A DNA stretch of 64,000 bases, from NCBI GenBank assembly GCA_035946735.1, contig DASYYZ010000155.1, forward strand, positions 1 to 64,000. Reading direction: 5' to 3'. The translations under genes were made by a program, and so were the position numbers. The notes below the pieces were generated by a model that saw nothing but the letters and a program-made list of their open reading frames with translations, did not search any database and was not told the DNA's origin. Source of the DNA: Gp13-AA77 sp035946735. GTDB taxonomy: Bacteria > Acidobacteriota > Terriglobia > UBA7540. Below, one piece after another: positions 54,059 to 61,774 of this stretch. Within the stretch, counting starts at the first letter, position 1; each line of letters opens with the position of its first letter.

Positions 54059-54343
54059 CTACCCCAGAACGGCGGCCGCTTTGCCGTATGCCTTCTTGGT
54101 AGCGTCCACAGCCTTCATCGTGGCGTCGACGGCGTCGGCAACCCGGTCTTTTCCCTTATCAATAGCGTCTGACGTCATGGACACCGCATCCTCAACGGCC
54201 CTCGAAGCCTGGTCCATTCCCTTCCGCGCTTTCTTGGAAAGCCACTTTCGGCTCGCCTCACCTGACTGCGGCGCCAGCAGCAAACCGGCGGCTGCGCCGA
54301 TTCCGAAGCCCACCAATAATGCCCATCCAATTTTTGCGTTCAT
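54059..54343 (-). CDS. YtxH-domain small membrane protein
   Basis: 94 residues from ATG 54343, which has GCGGAGG upstream; the frame is open from 54400 without a ribosome site. One transmembrane helix IGWALLVGFGIGAAAGLLLA, then a charged amphipathic helix of about 65 residues (KWLSKKARKGMDQASRAVED; DKGKDRVADAVDATMKAVDA) that may form a coiled coil. YtxH proteins are stress-linked or unassigned; role unknown. A Pro-rich small gene lies 59 bases upstream on the same strand. Confidence 0.82.
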   Translation of the reverse strand: MNAKIGWALLVGFGIGAAAGLLLAPQSGEASRKWLSKKARKGMDQASRAVEDAVSMTSDAIDKGKDRVADAVDATMKAVDATKKAYGKAAAVLG

Positions 54344-54401
54344 GCCAACCTCCGCGATTCTGTCCTCAATATCGATCATAACCTCGCCGCCTTGATGCAC
54401 G

Positions 54402-54656
54402 CTACATTGTGCCGTGCCGCCGCTCTTCGTAACCGGGAATCGGATTGCGCGGAGGGGGAGTTCCGGGCGGCACGTCGGGCGGCTCCTGAATGGGTGGGCC
54501 CGGAAAGGGAGGCGGATCGATCTGAGGTCCAGGTGGAACCAGAGGCGGCGGACCGGTGCCCGGCGCCTTCATGTGTGCCCCGTCGCTCCCAGGGGCAGAA
54601 GCATGATCGTCCAGATCGCAATCCGTGACTTTGAAAGCCCACATTCGATGGTTCAT
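54402..54656 (-). CDS. Proline-rich small protein, unknown
   Basis: 84 residues with GAGGAGC five bases before ATG (54656). The N-terminal 30 residues are ordinary (MNHRMWAFKVTDCDLDDHAS), then a Pro/Gly run (GPPPLVPPGPQIDPPPFPGP; PPDVPPGTPPPRNPIPGYEE). Extended or polyproline-II structure likely. No family. On the same strand and just upstream of the YtxH gene, so perhaps co-transcribed. Coding is supported by the good ribosome site. Confidence 0.5.
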   Translation of the reverse strand: MNHRMWAFKVTDCDLDDHASAPGSDGAHMKAPGTGPPPLVPPGPQIDPPPFPGPPIQEPPDVPPGTPPPRNPIPGYEERRHGTM

Positions 54657-54829
54657 TCCCTGCTCCTCGGGGCGCCGGCCGACGCGCCTCCTCTAGCGGC
54701 CGCAGAACATCGCGGCCGGCGCGAGACTTACCCCAGAATGATGCAGGCCCGGATGATCCGCCATACCGTAAAATGCTGAGCCGAGAGGAGCACCTTTTGT
54801 AGGAGCGGTCGTGTTGAAACTTGGGGACA

Positions 54830-55693
54830 TCAATCCCGCTTTGCTGGATGCGAAGGCAAGAGTGCATGCTCGGACCGCTGCCGGTTAAGACTTATCGGCT
54901 TTAATCGGTTGAACAGTTGCATGAGATCTTGCACACCCAACTCCTCGGCGCGCGCGTTTTCGCTGAACCCGCAATTGCGGAGCGCTTCCCGCGCTGTCGC
55001 CAGGGGATAGACTGAAGCGAGATTATTGGCGAGCTTCTTTCGTTTCTGGCTGAAACCGAGCTTGACCAGGTCCAGGAATTTACGGGTTCGATCTTCATCC
55101 GCTCGCGTCAAAGCTCCCCTCATCTCGAACGTGACGAGCGCTGAGTGGACGGCTGGTGCAGGCGAGAAGGCGCCGGGAGGAATGCTGAAGGCGACGCGCG
55201 GCTGGGTAAATGCCTGGGAGAGCACGCTCAAGTAGCCGTACGCGCGCGACCCGGGCCTGGCGGTGATGCGGTCCGCCACTTCCCTTTGAATCACAAAGGC
55301 CATACCTCGAAGGCGCGAGGGCGAGTTCAGAAGATGGTGCAGAATAGGCGAGGTGATGTAATAGGGCAGATTGCCGAAGGCGAACAATCGCTCAGCGCCG
55401 TGACGGCTGCAGATCCCGGCGAGATCGACTTCCAAGACGTCCGCCAGCATAACTTCCACTCTTTCGTCGCCTGCAAATTTCACGCGCAGGCCCTCCGCAA
55501 GCTGAGCGTCGATCTCCACGGCGGCCACTTTGCGAGCGCGCTCCATCAACAAGCCTGTCATGGCGCCGCGTCCCGAACCGATCTCGAGAACGAGGTCGCC
55601 GGACCCAATCGCCAGCGCCTCAGCCACACGGCGGCGGTACGCATCGCTGATGAGGAAGTGCTGGCCGAGATGTGGGCGCGATTTTTTCGTCAA
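54830..55693 (-). CDS. rsmA: 16S rRNA A1518/A1519 dimethyltransferase
   Basis: 287 residues. HLGQHFLISDAYRRRVAEAL opening, SAM motif I VLEIGSGRGAMTGLLMERA, acidic VAAVEIDAQLAEGL, and motif IV FGNLPYYITSPILHHLL; the C-terminal helical domain carries KLGFSQKRKKLANNLASVYP. Dimethylates two adenines in helix 45 of 16S rRNA, late in 30S assembly; also called KsgA. Divergent from the first GH10-like gene with 116 bases between. Confidence 0.95.
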   Translation of the reverse strand: MTKKSRPHLGQHFLISDAYRRRVAEALAIGSGDLVLEIGSGRGAMTGLLMERARKVAAVEIDAQLAEGLRVKFAGDERVEVMLADVLEVDLAGICSRHGAERLFAFGNLPYYITSPILHHLLNSPSRLRGMAFVIQREVADRITARPGSRAYGYLSVLSQAFTQPRVAFSIPPGAFSPAPAVHSALVTFEMRGALTRADEDRTRKFLDLVKLGFSQKRKKLANNLASVYPLATAREALRNCGFSENARAEELGVQDLMQLFNRLKPISLNRQRSEHALLPSHPAKRD

Positions 55694-55809
55694 AAGAAAT
55701 GTGATCCGCCGCTGCGCTTTTGCGAATCGAGGTTACAGGATGAGTCTTCCGCCCCGCAAGCAACCTGCGGCGAGGTACGTTAGTATGTCCCTTTACCTGC
55801 GAGTGACCG

Positions 55810-56949
55810 ATGGTGCGAGTCTCGATAGTGAAGGCGGTCTCAATCGCCCTCTGCCTCCTTCCCACGCTTCTCACGCTCGGAGCCAGTCAGCGGTCTCCAG
55901 GCAAATCCGCATCTCAGAAGAGCAAACAAACAGCGCCTCCCGATCGGGACGTCACTTTGCGTGAACTGGCGGACCAGATCGGATTCAAGATCGGGGCCGC
56001 GATTGCGCCGCCCGTCTTCGATCAGCCGCAGCATCAGGCAATCCTCGGCCGGGAATACAACGCGGCCGAGTCGGTGCTTCAATTCAGAATGGTCCACCCA
56101 CAGGAAGGTCGCTTTAACTTCACGCGCATGGAACGCGAGATGGCTTACGCGCGCGCGCACAACATGACCCTGTTTGGCGGCCCTCTGATCTATAAGCGCC
56201 AGAGCCTGCCTCCCTGGATGGATAAGTGGTTCTGGGCCGAGAGCAGTCTTGACGACGCCATGCGCACGCACATCCAAACCGTTGTGCGGCACGGAGCGGG
56301 AGTCTATTTGGCGTGGGAAGTGGTTAACGAGCCCTTGACGACGGAGAATTGGCCCTTCGGACATAAGTGGGGTCGTGTGGAGTACATCACGCGAGCCTTC
56401 CGCTACGCACGCGAGGCCGACCCTCATGCGACGCTCGTGCTTAATCAGTCTTTCGGGCGGAGCGGCGTGGATCGCGCCTTCACGGACCAATTCTTCGAGT
56501 TGCTGCGGCGATTGAAGGCCAACGGCGCACCGGTCGACGCGGCCGGAATCGAAATGCATATCGAGATGCAGATTCTGCGTCCAGGCTATCTTGATGAGTT
56601 CCGTGACTACTTAGCGCGCGCGGCGCAGGCTGGGGTGCAGGTTTATGTAACCGAGATGGACGTGTACCAGGGTCCGCCGGGTACAGTTCCCGATCCCTTC
56701 AACCGCCAGAAGCGGATCTACCACGATGTGCTCGCGGCCTGTCTCGCCAGTCCGGCCTGCAAGGCGTATTACACCTGGGGCCTGACGGACCAGTTCAACA
56801 TGTACCAGCACCGCGAGGCCGATCCGCATCCGGACGCCAAGCCGCTGCCGTTTGACGAGAACTACCAGAAGAAGCCCGCCTATTATGGGATGCTGGAGGC
56901 GCTTCAGGAAAAGGTGAACCAGGCGCATGCGGGGAAAAGGCTGCATTAG
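55810..56949 (+). CDS. Secreted GH10-like glycosidase (first of tandem pair)
   Basis: 379 residues with signal peptide 1-26. A GH10 TIM barrel of about 310 residues: acid/base Glu174 in LAWEVVNEPLTTEN and nucleophile Glu282 in VQVYVTEMDVYQGPPG, plus GIEMHIEMQILRPGY. The family's HTLVWH motif, which shapes the -1 subsite, is replaced by FGGPLIYKRQSLPPWM. Other GH10 xylanase features are present but the substrate could be something other than xylan. The stop codon overlaps the next gene's start by 23 bases. Confidence 0.82.
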   Translation: MVRVSIVKAVSIALCLLPTLLTLGASQRSPGKSASQKSKQTAPPDRDVTLRELADQIGFKIGAAIAPPVFDQPQHQAILGREYNAAESVLQFRMVHPQEGRFNFTRMEREMAYARAHNMTLFGGPLIYKRQSLPPWMDKWFWAESSLDDAMRTHIQTVVRHGAGVYLAWEVVNEPLTTENWPFGHKWGRVEYITRAFRYAREADPHATLVLNQSFGRSGVDRAFTDQFFELLRRLKANGAPVDAAGIEMHIEMQILRPGYLDEFRDYLARAAQAGVQVYVTEMDVYQGPPGTVPDPFNRQKRIYHDVLAACLASPACKAYYTWGLTDQFNMYQHREADPHPDAKPLPFDENYQKKPAYYGMLEALQEKVNQAHAGKRLH

Positions 56950-58204
56950 GGCCGCGAGCAAGAGCGGGACGGATGTCGTTCCGAGGATCGGCAGGCGGCG
57001 GGGGATCGCGCTGTTGCCGGGGGTGGCGCTCGGGGCTGTCGCACTCGTGACGGCCGCCATGGTGCCGGCCTTGGGATACTTTGCCCGCCAGGCAACAAGC
57101 AGTCCGGCCTCGCCTCAAGCGCCTTCGCCGCAAGTTCCGCAGCAGCCCACTCCAGCCCCGCCGCCTGACTCCGGCCCCGCCTTGCGCGATTATGCCGACC
57201 GGCTCGGATTCCACATCGGTTCCATCATGCAAATGCGAATCTTCGACGATCCGAGATATCGCGCCGTGCTGGGCCGCGAATTCAACGTGTTCGTGTCCTT
57301 CGTGTTTCAGAAACAGGTTGAGCCAATGCCCGGCCAATTCAACTTCATGGGCATGGACCGCGACATCCAGTTCGCTCAGGAGCACCGCATGAAGCTCTTC
57401 GGCGCCTCGCTCATCTACCGTGCCGGCGCGGTGCTGCCGGGGTGGATGGTGCCGCGGCGGGGTGGCGATTGGGGCCGGCCGAAGGAGGACTACGACCGCC
57501 TCATGAAGGAGTGGATCGAGACCGTGGTGCGCCACGGCGGAGATTCTTACTATTGTTGGGAGGTGGTGAACGAGCCGCTCTCGAATCCCAATCAGCCTTG
57601 GGAAGCCGTCTTCGGCCCCGAGGACTACATCGCCCGGGCCTTCCGCTACGCGCGCGAAGCCAATCCGGCAGTCGCTTTGGAGCTGAACCAGACTTTCGGT
57701 CAAGGCGGCATTGACCGCAAGCTGGCGGACGAATTCTTCGGCCTGGTGCAGCGCCTTAAGTCGCGTGGCGTGCCCATTGACGTGGTCGGAACCGAAATGC
57801 ACCTGGAGGCTCAAGTGCTGCGTCCGGACTATCTCGACGAGCTTCGCTATTTTCTCAGCCGCGCCCGGGCTGCTGGAGTGCAGGTCTACATCACGGAGAT
57901 GGACGTCTACCAGGGGCCCCCGGGCCTTTTTCCGAACCCCATGGAACACCAGCGGCAGATTTATCACGATACGCTGGCGACGTGCCTGGCTGACTCAAAT
58001 TGCAAGAACTTCACGGTTTGGGGAGTCTCCGACATCCGCTCCTGGCTGACTCAAAAGGTTATGAATCCGCATCCCGATGCCAAACCTTCGCTGTTTGATG
58101 AAGAGTACCAGAAGAAGCCGGCTTACTTCGGCGTGCTGCAGGCGCTCCAGGAACGTGCGCGCGTGGCTGCGGCTCCGAGTGGCGGAAAGAACAGCAGGCG
58201 CTAG
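56927..58204 (+). CDS. Secreted GH10-like glycosidase (second of tandem pair)
   Basis: 425 residues from ATG 56927, overlapping the first gene by 23 bases; an ATG at 57059 could be the start instead. Export helix about residues 27-50, then a Pro/Ser/Gln linker (55-82). GH10 barrel with acid/base Glu216 (YYCWEVVNEPLSN) and nucleophile Glu324 (VQVYITEMDVYQGPPG). The region corresponding to HTLVWH reads FGASLIYRAGAVLPGWM. Closely similar to the first copy, so a tandem duplicate with its own N-terminal extension. Confidence 0.82.
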   Translation: MRGKGCIRAASKSGTDVVPRIGRRRGIALLPGVALGAVALVTAAMVPALGYFARQATSSPASPQAPSPQVPQQPTPAPPPDSGPALRDYADRLGFHIGSIMQMRIFDDPRYRAVLGREFNVFVSFVFQKQVEPMPGQFNFMGMDRDIQFAQEHRMKLFGASLIYRAGAVLPGWMVPRRGGDWGRPKEDYDRLMKEWIETVVRHGGDSYYCWEVVNEPLSNPNQPWEAVFGPEDYIARAFRYAREANPAVALELNQTFGQGGIDRKLADEFFGLVQRLKSRGVPIDVVGTEMHLEAQVLRPDYLDELRYFLSRARAAGVQVYITEMDVYQGPPGLFPNPMEHQRQIYHDTLATCLADSNCKNFTVWGVSDIRSWLTQKVMNPHPDAKPSLFDEEYQKKPAYFGVLQALQERARVAAAPSGGKNSRR

Positions 58205-58273
58205 AACTTGGCGCGGTTGGGAATCATGCCTCTTGCGGAAGGGAGAGCGCGCGAAGCGCCAGGCGTGAATGCC

Positions 58274-58561
58274 ATGATGCGCTGGCTCAGAATGATCTCG
58301 GCCCTCGTGCTGGCTGCCGCGCTGCTCGAGGCCGCCAACTGGGCGGTTCGAGACTGCGCCACCGGACCGAACAGCGCTGACAATTGCCTTTGGCTGCGCG
58401 TTCGCACATGGTTCGGACTCCGCGGGAGCAAACTCTTGCGCGCAGGGGTACTAGAAATTGCAGGTCTCGCGATTCTCGTGGGACTTTGGGGAGTGGTTCG
58501 CTATCTTTGGCCGCGCCGTCCCGCGAAAGTTCCGATGACCGCTGGGGGCGCCAGGCCCTGA
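58274..58561 (+). CDS. Small two-helix membrane protein, unknown
   Basis: 95 residues from ATG 58274. Helix 1 SALVLAAALLEAANWAV, then a Cys-containing loop (RDCATGPNSADNCLWLRVRT), helix 2 VLEIAGLAILVGLWGVVRYL and a basic tail. Two Cys in the loop could pair outside the membrane. No recognised domain; the frame is open from 58208 but without better start. Possibly real given the sensible membrane topology. Closely followed by another small gene. Confidence 0.5.
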   Translation: MMRWLRMISALVLAAALLEAANWAVRDCATGPNSADNCLWLRVRTWFGLRGSKLLRAGVLEIAGLAILVGLWGVVRYLWPRRPAKVPMTAGGARP

Positions 58562-58569
58562 ATCAAGGC

Positions 58570-58920
58570 ATGAGCGACAGCCCGAATGAGCCGGACAGTC
58601 CGATCGGGGGCGAGAGCTTGCTCGACCTCGAGCGGCGAGTGCTTGCAGTTCTGTGCCAGTCCGGCGGCGAAGGAGCCGTGCGCGGGCAAGCACGCCAACT
58701 GCTGACAAATTACCGCTGGAGCGATGCCGCTCATCAAGCGGCGTTCGAGATCGTTATGAGCTTTCCTGGCGCGAGTTGCCAGGCGCTCCGCGATCAGCTT
58801 CCGGCCCGGCTCACCCGGCGGGGCTTCCCCGATTTTGACTTTCAGGCTCTATTCAACGTCCCGATACCGTCGCCTTCCAATGCTGAAGAGTGGATGCGCG
58901 AGCTCGCCCAGGCCCGATGA
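58570..58920 (+). CDS. Conserved hypothetical small soluble protein
   Basis: 116 residues from ATG 58570 (MSDSPNEPDSPIGGESLLDL). The body LERRVLAVLCQSGGEGAVRG and QLLTNYRWSDAAHQAAFEIV looks like a small helical domain; the C-terminal end FPDFDFQALFNVPIPSPSNA is less ordered. A distant likeness to the DnaB-binding domain of DnaG (ERRLLALLLQ-type start) is possible but unproven. Nine bases separate it from the preceding membrane protein gene. Confidence 0.55.
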   Translation: MSDSPNEPDSPIGGESLLDLERRVLAVLCQSGGEGAVRGQARQLLTNYRWSDAAHQAAFEIVMSFPGASCQALRDQLPARLTRRGFPDFDFQALFNVPIPSPSNAEEWMRELAQAR

Positions 58921-58969
58921 GGCGATCCCTGCTTCCCGCCTTGGGCCGATGTTGACGTCGAGTGCGACC

Positions 58970-60394
58970 TCATCGACCCGAGCCTGCCGCTGGCTGGCTT
59001 TGATTGGGCTCTTGTTTGAAGATCGCCTGAATTGGCGGTTTGTCGCCGAAACGTGGATCGTGAATCCCCAGGGCAGCCAGAATCGTCGGACCCTCTTCCG
59101 TGAGCTCGATGCGGTGGAGATCGAAACCGGACTTGATGTCGGGGCCCCAGGCAATGAAGGAACATTCGAGACCCGGTCGCGAAGGAAGGTAACCGTGGGT
59201 ACCTTTTTGCCTCTCGAACACGCTCACCAGATCGCCGGCGCCCGACTGGGAGAATTCATCGCCGTCGAGCGCCTCCAGCGCCAGGCAGGCTTCGGGATCC
59301 GCGCCCATTCGGTGCAGATCCTGCCGGCCGAAGCTCGCGAACAGCAGTTTTTGTTCTTGAAGCGGCTTCAGCGCAGCTTCGACCTGTGCGGCCATCCCAG
59401 GGGAGCAACCTTGCCAGTAGATGAAGAACGATCCGTCATTCGAGACCGTGGCGATCCTGCCACCGCTGATCTCGCCCTTGGCGTCCGCAGTCAGCAAACC
59501 CGCTTTCACCAGCAGCATATTGGGTCGCAAATCGCGCCTTATGGGCAGGAACCCATGATCCGAGACTATGAAAACGTCAGTGGAGTCCTGCATCCCCGCC
59601 TCCTTAATCGTTGCCAGCAATTCGCCCACGTGAGCATCGATCCGCTCGAGCGCGGCGTTGGCCTCGGGAACGCGCGGTCCGGTCTCATGTTGAGTGGCGT
59701 CGAGCCCCTCGAGATGCAGCAGCGTTAGGTTGGGCCGATGTTTGGCGATGAAATAGGAGATCAGCCGGGTGCGGTTCAGATCGTCTTCGGTGCCGGGTTG
59801 CGGCATTCCCAGGGCGAGGCCCACCTGAAGCGCCGTAATCGGATTCATGAAGCGCGCCACGTAAAGCGCGTCCGCATGTTCACCCTTGGCGGGGTTCCAG
59901 ATCTCAGGCACGTTCCAGTCGATCCCGGAGTCCACCGTCACCGGCCATGCAACCGAGGCCGTGGTGAGGCCCTGCTCCTCAGCCTCCTGCCACAGCGTGT
60001 GCGCACGGATGGCCTTCGCAAACCAGAACCAGTCCTGCGAGTTCTTGCCTGCCTGCCGCGAGGAGAGATTGGTATAGATGCCGTGCCCGGCCGGCATTCG
60101 TCCAGTCACGATGGTGGTATGCGACGGATACGTCACCGTCGGATATACTCCTTCGACGGCCTCGGCGAAGCTGCCTTCCGACATCAGGCGGCGGATGTTG
60201 GGAATCTGAAGGCCAGGCGGCGGCTGCATGTAATAGCTCGACGGCATCCCGTCGATGGAGATCACCACCACGTGACGGCCGGAGCCGGAGCCCGGCGCGT
60301 TCTCGGCGACGGCGAAGCCCAAGACAAGCGCCGCCATGGCCACCAGTGAAGCCAGCAACCAGTGGAACGCGCGCCTGCTTCCCGGTAGAGTCAT
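58970..60394 (-). CDS. Exported type I phosphodiesterase/nucleotide pyrophosphatase (alkaline phosphatase superfamily)
   Basis: 474 residues from ATG 60394, which is followed by the export helix (RAFHWLLASLVAMAALVLGF). Upstream ATGs at 60475 and 60478 exist but that start would overlap the divergent gene. Zinc and nucleophile motifs: HVVVISIDGMPSSYY, VYPTVTYPSHTTIVTGRMPA (Thr nucleophile), HLEGLDATQHETGPRV, VFIVSDHGFLPIRRDL, and EKGTHGYLPS-like (His) near residue 410. This is the ENPP group that cleaves phosphodiesters and nucleotide pyrophosphates. Substrate unknown. Confidence 0.9.
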   Translation of the reverse strand: MTLPGSRRAFHWLLASLVAMAALVLGFAVAENAPGSGSGRHVVVISIDGMPSSYYMQPPPGLQIPNIRRLMSEGSFAEAVEGVYPTVTYPSHTTIVTGRMPAGHGIYTNLSSRQAGKNSQDWFWFAKAIRAHTLWQEAEEQGLTTASVAWPVTVDSGIDWNVPEIWNPAKGEHADALYVARFMNPITALQVGLALGMPQPGTEDDLNRTRLISYFIAKHRPNLTLLHLEGLDATQHETGPRVPEANAALERIDAHVGELLATIKEAGMQDSTDVFIVSDHGFLPIRRDLRPNMLLVKAGLLTADAKGEISGGRIATVSNDGSFFIYWQGCSPGMAAQVEAALKPLQEQKLLFASFGRQDLHRMGADPEACLALEALDGDEFSQSGAGDLVSVFERQKGTHGYLPSRPGLECSFIAWGPDIKSGFDLHRIELTEEGPTILAALGIHDPRFGDKPPIQAIFKQEPNQSQPAAGSGR

Positions 60395-60441
60395 AAGAGG
60401 AGAATAGCACCACGAAAAGGCTGCCAAAGCAGTGGTGGCGA

Positions 60442-61182
60442 GTGCTCCGGGACGGCCGGGCTTCAACCCAGCCATCAAACCAGGCGCAGCAGGCCGCGAG
60501 GATTTCGTCCCAGGCTACTGATTCAGCGCCGATTCACAATGGCACAACCACAGGCGATTTCTTGACGGCCATCGAGGTCATGGTTTTTTTCGCCTGCGTC
60601 CTGCTCGATATCTGGCGCTGGCAGCACACGCGCCCTCACCTATGGATTCTGCTCGTAGCCGCTATGTTTCTTACCCATATCCTGCACCGGGACAGCTGGC
60701 GCAGCCTGGGACTCACACGCTTTCAGCTCGGGCCAAACGCCGCCGCCATATTGCCGGTCATGCTTGCGTTCTTTGTGCCTCTGGTCGTCTACGGCTTTTC
60801 GACCGGCCGTCTCGCGCTGCTGCTTCCAGAGCGCGCCTCGCTGCGCTACTTTTTCGGTTACGGCGTCTGGTGCGTCGGCCAGCAGTATCTGACGCAATCG
60901 TACTTTCACAATCGGCTGCTGACGGTGATTCGAAGCCGGCATCTCACATCCGTGCTGGTGGCAGTGATGTTCGGCGCGGCTCATCTCCCCAACCCCGTGC
61001 TGACCGCCGCCACCGCTGTCGCCGGTTTTGTTTTCTCGGAGGTCTTCGCCCGCCATCGCAATATCTGGCCCCTGGCGCTGGCTCAAACAGTGGGAGGAGT
61101 TCTAATCGCCGCTGTCACGCCTGCCTCGCTGATTCACAACATGCGGGTGGGGCCTGGATACTGGCTTTGGGACATCAGGTAG
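60442..61182 (+). CDS. CPBP-family (CAAX/ABI) membrane protein with changed active-site motif
   Basis: 246 residues, seven to eight hydrophobic segments. Motif 2 (VMFGAAHLPNP, FxxxH) and motif 3 (SLIHNMRVGPGYW) of CPBP intramembrane proteases are present. The expected EExxxR motif 1 reads GQQYLTQSYFHNRL: the two Glu are Gln. Such variants are probably inactive as Glu-dependent proteases or use another residue. The start is unclear: ATG 60442 begins a polar N-terminal stretch, and later in-frame codons (for instance ATG 60580, VFFACVLLDIW) would also work. Divergent from the phosphodiesterase gene. Confidence 0.72.
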   Translation: MLRDGRASTQPSNQAQQAARISSQATDSAPIHNGTTTGDFLTAIEVMVFFACVLLDIWRWQHTRPHLWILLVAAMFLTHILHRDSWRSLGLTRFQLGPNAAAILPVMLAFFVPLVVYGFSTGRLALLLPERASLRYFFGYGVWCVGQQYLTQSYFHNRLLTVIRSRHLTSVLVAVMFGAAHLPNPVLTAATAVAGFVFSEVFARHRNIWPLALAQTVGGVLIAAVTPASLIHNMRVGPGYWLWDIR

Positions 61183-61285
61183 GAAGTTCGAAGCCCGCTC
61201 CGGCGTCGTGGGAGAAGCCGCAAAGCCGACGCGTGTCGTGACTCTGAGGTGGTGTGACTAGGCTTGATTCGAAGCCTGGAGGCGC

Positions 61286-61753
61286 TCACCGGCTGCGGGA
61301 CCCGGAGGCCGGCGACTTGGGTGCGGATTGTATTTTTCTCCGGGCCTCGAGGTGGCCAGGCGAGCGTTCGTTCATCCACTTCTCGTACTTCAAGGCCAGC
61401 TTCTCGAGATTCTCGAAGGCGTGGGGGTTTTTGTACATCTCCCGGAACGCCGGAATCAGATGCCGAACCTTATCCCACACGATTGAGATCTCTCCGTTGT
61501 TTTCAAAGAAGAACTGTTCGTGAATGAGCCCGTGATTCACGATCGAGGCGGCCATATCCCAATAGCTCAACGTCATCTTCACAAAGACGTCCTCTTCCGA
61601 ATCGGGCGGATACTTACGCTGGTCTTCCTCAAGACTCTGGGCCTCGAAATTAGCCGCAAACCAGGCGCGCGCGCGCCGAAGCTTCTCCTCGCGGCGGAGG
61701 TCATAGAGCCGCAGCATCAACTCCGCATCGTGATGATCGGGATTACCGTGCAT
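61286..61753 (-). CDS. Conserved hypothetical protein
   Basis: 155 residues starting ATG 61753, MHGNPDHHDAELMLRLYDLR. Highly charged and helical, with a central conserved-looking part (FVKMTLSYWDMAASIVNHGL; IHEQFFFENNGEISIVWDKV; LIPAFREMYKNPHAFENLEK). No signal peptide, no membrane helix. I recognise similar sequences only as hypothetical proteins of Acidobacteriota. Located 21 bases upstream of the M1 aminopeptidase stop, on the same strand. Confidence 0.7.
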   Translation of the reverse strand: MHGNPDHHDAELMLRLYDLRREEKLRRARAWFAANFEAQSLEEDQRKYPPDSEEDVFVKMTLSYWDMAASIVNHGLIHEQFFFENNGEISIVWDKVRHLIPAFREMYKNPHAFENLEKLALKYEKWMNERSPGHLEARRKIQSAPKSPASGSRSR

Positions 61754-61774
61754 TCGTCCTCCTAGTCCACCGCT

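Noticed and set aside
54830..55693. erm-type resistance methyltransferase
   Set aside because: Length, the KsgA-specific C-terminal domain (SQKRKKLANNL) and LGQHFL opening indicate housekeeping RsmA rather than Erm.
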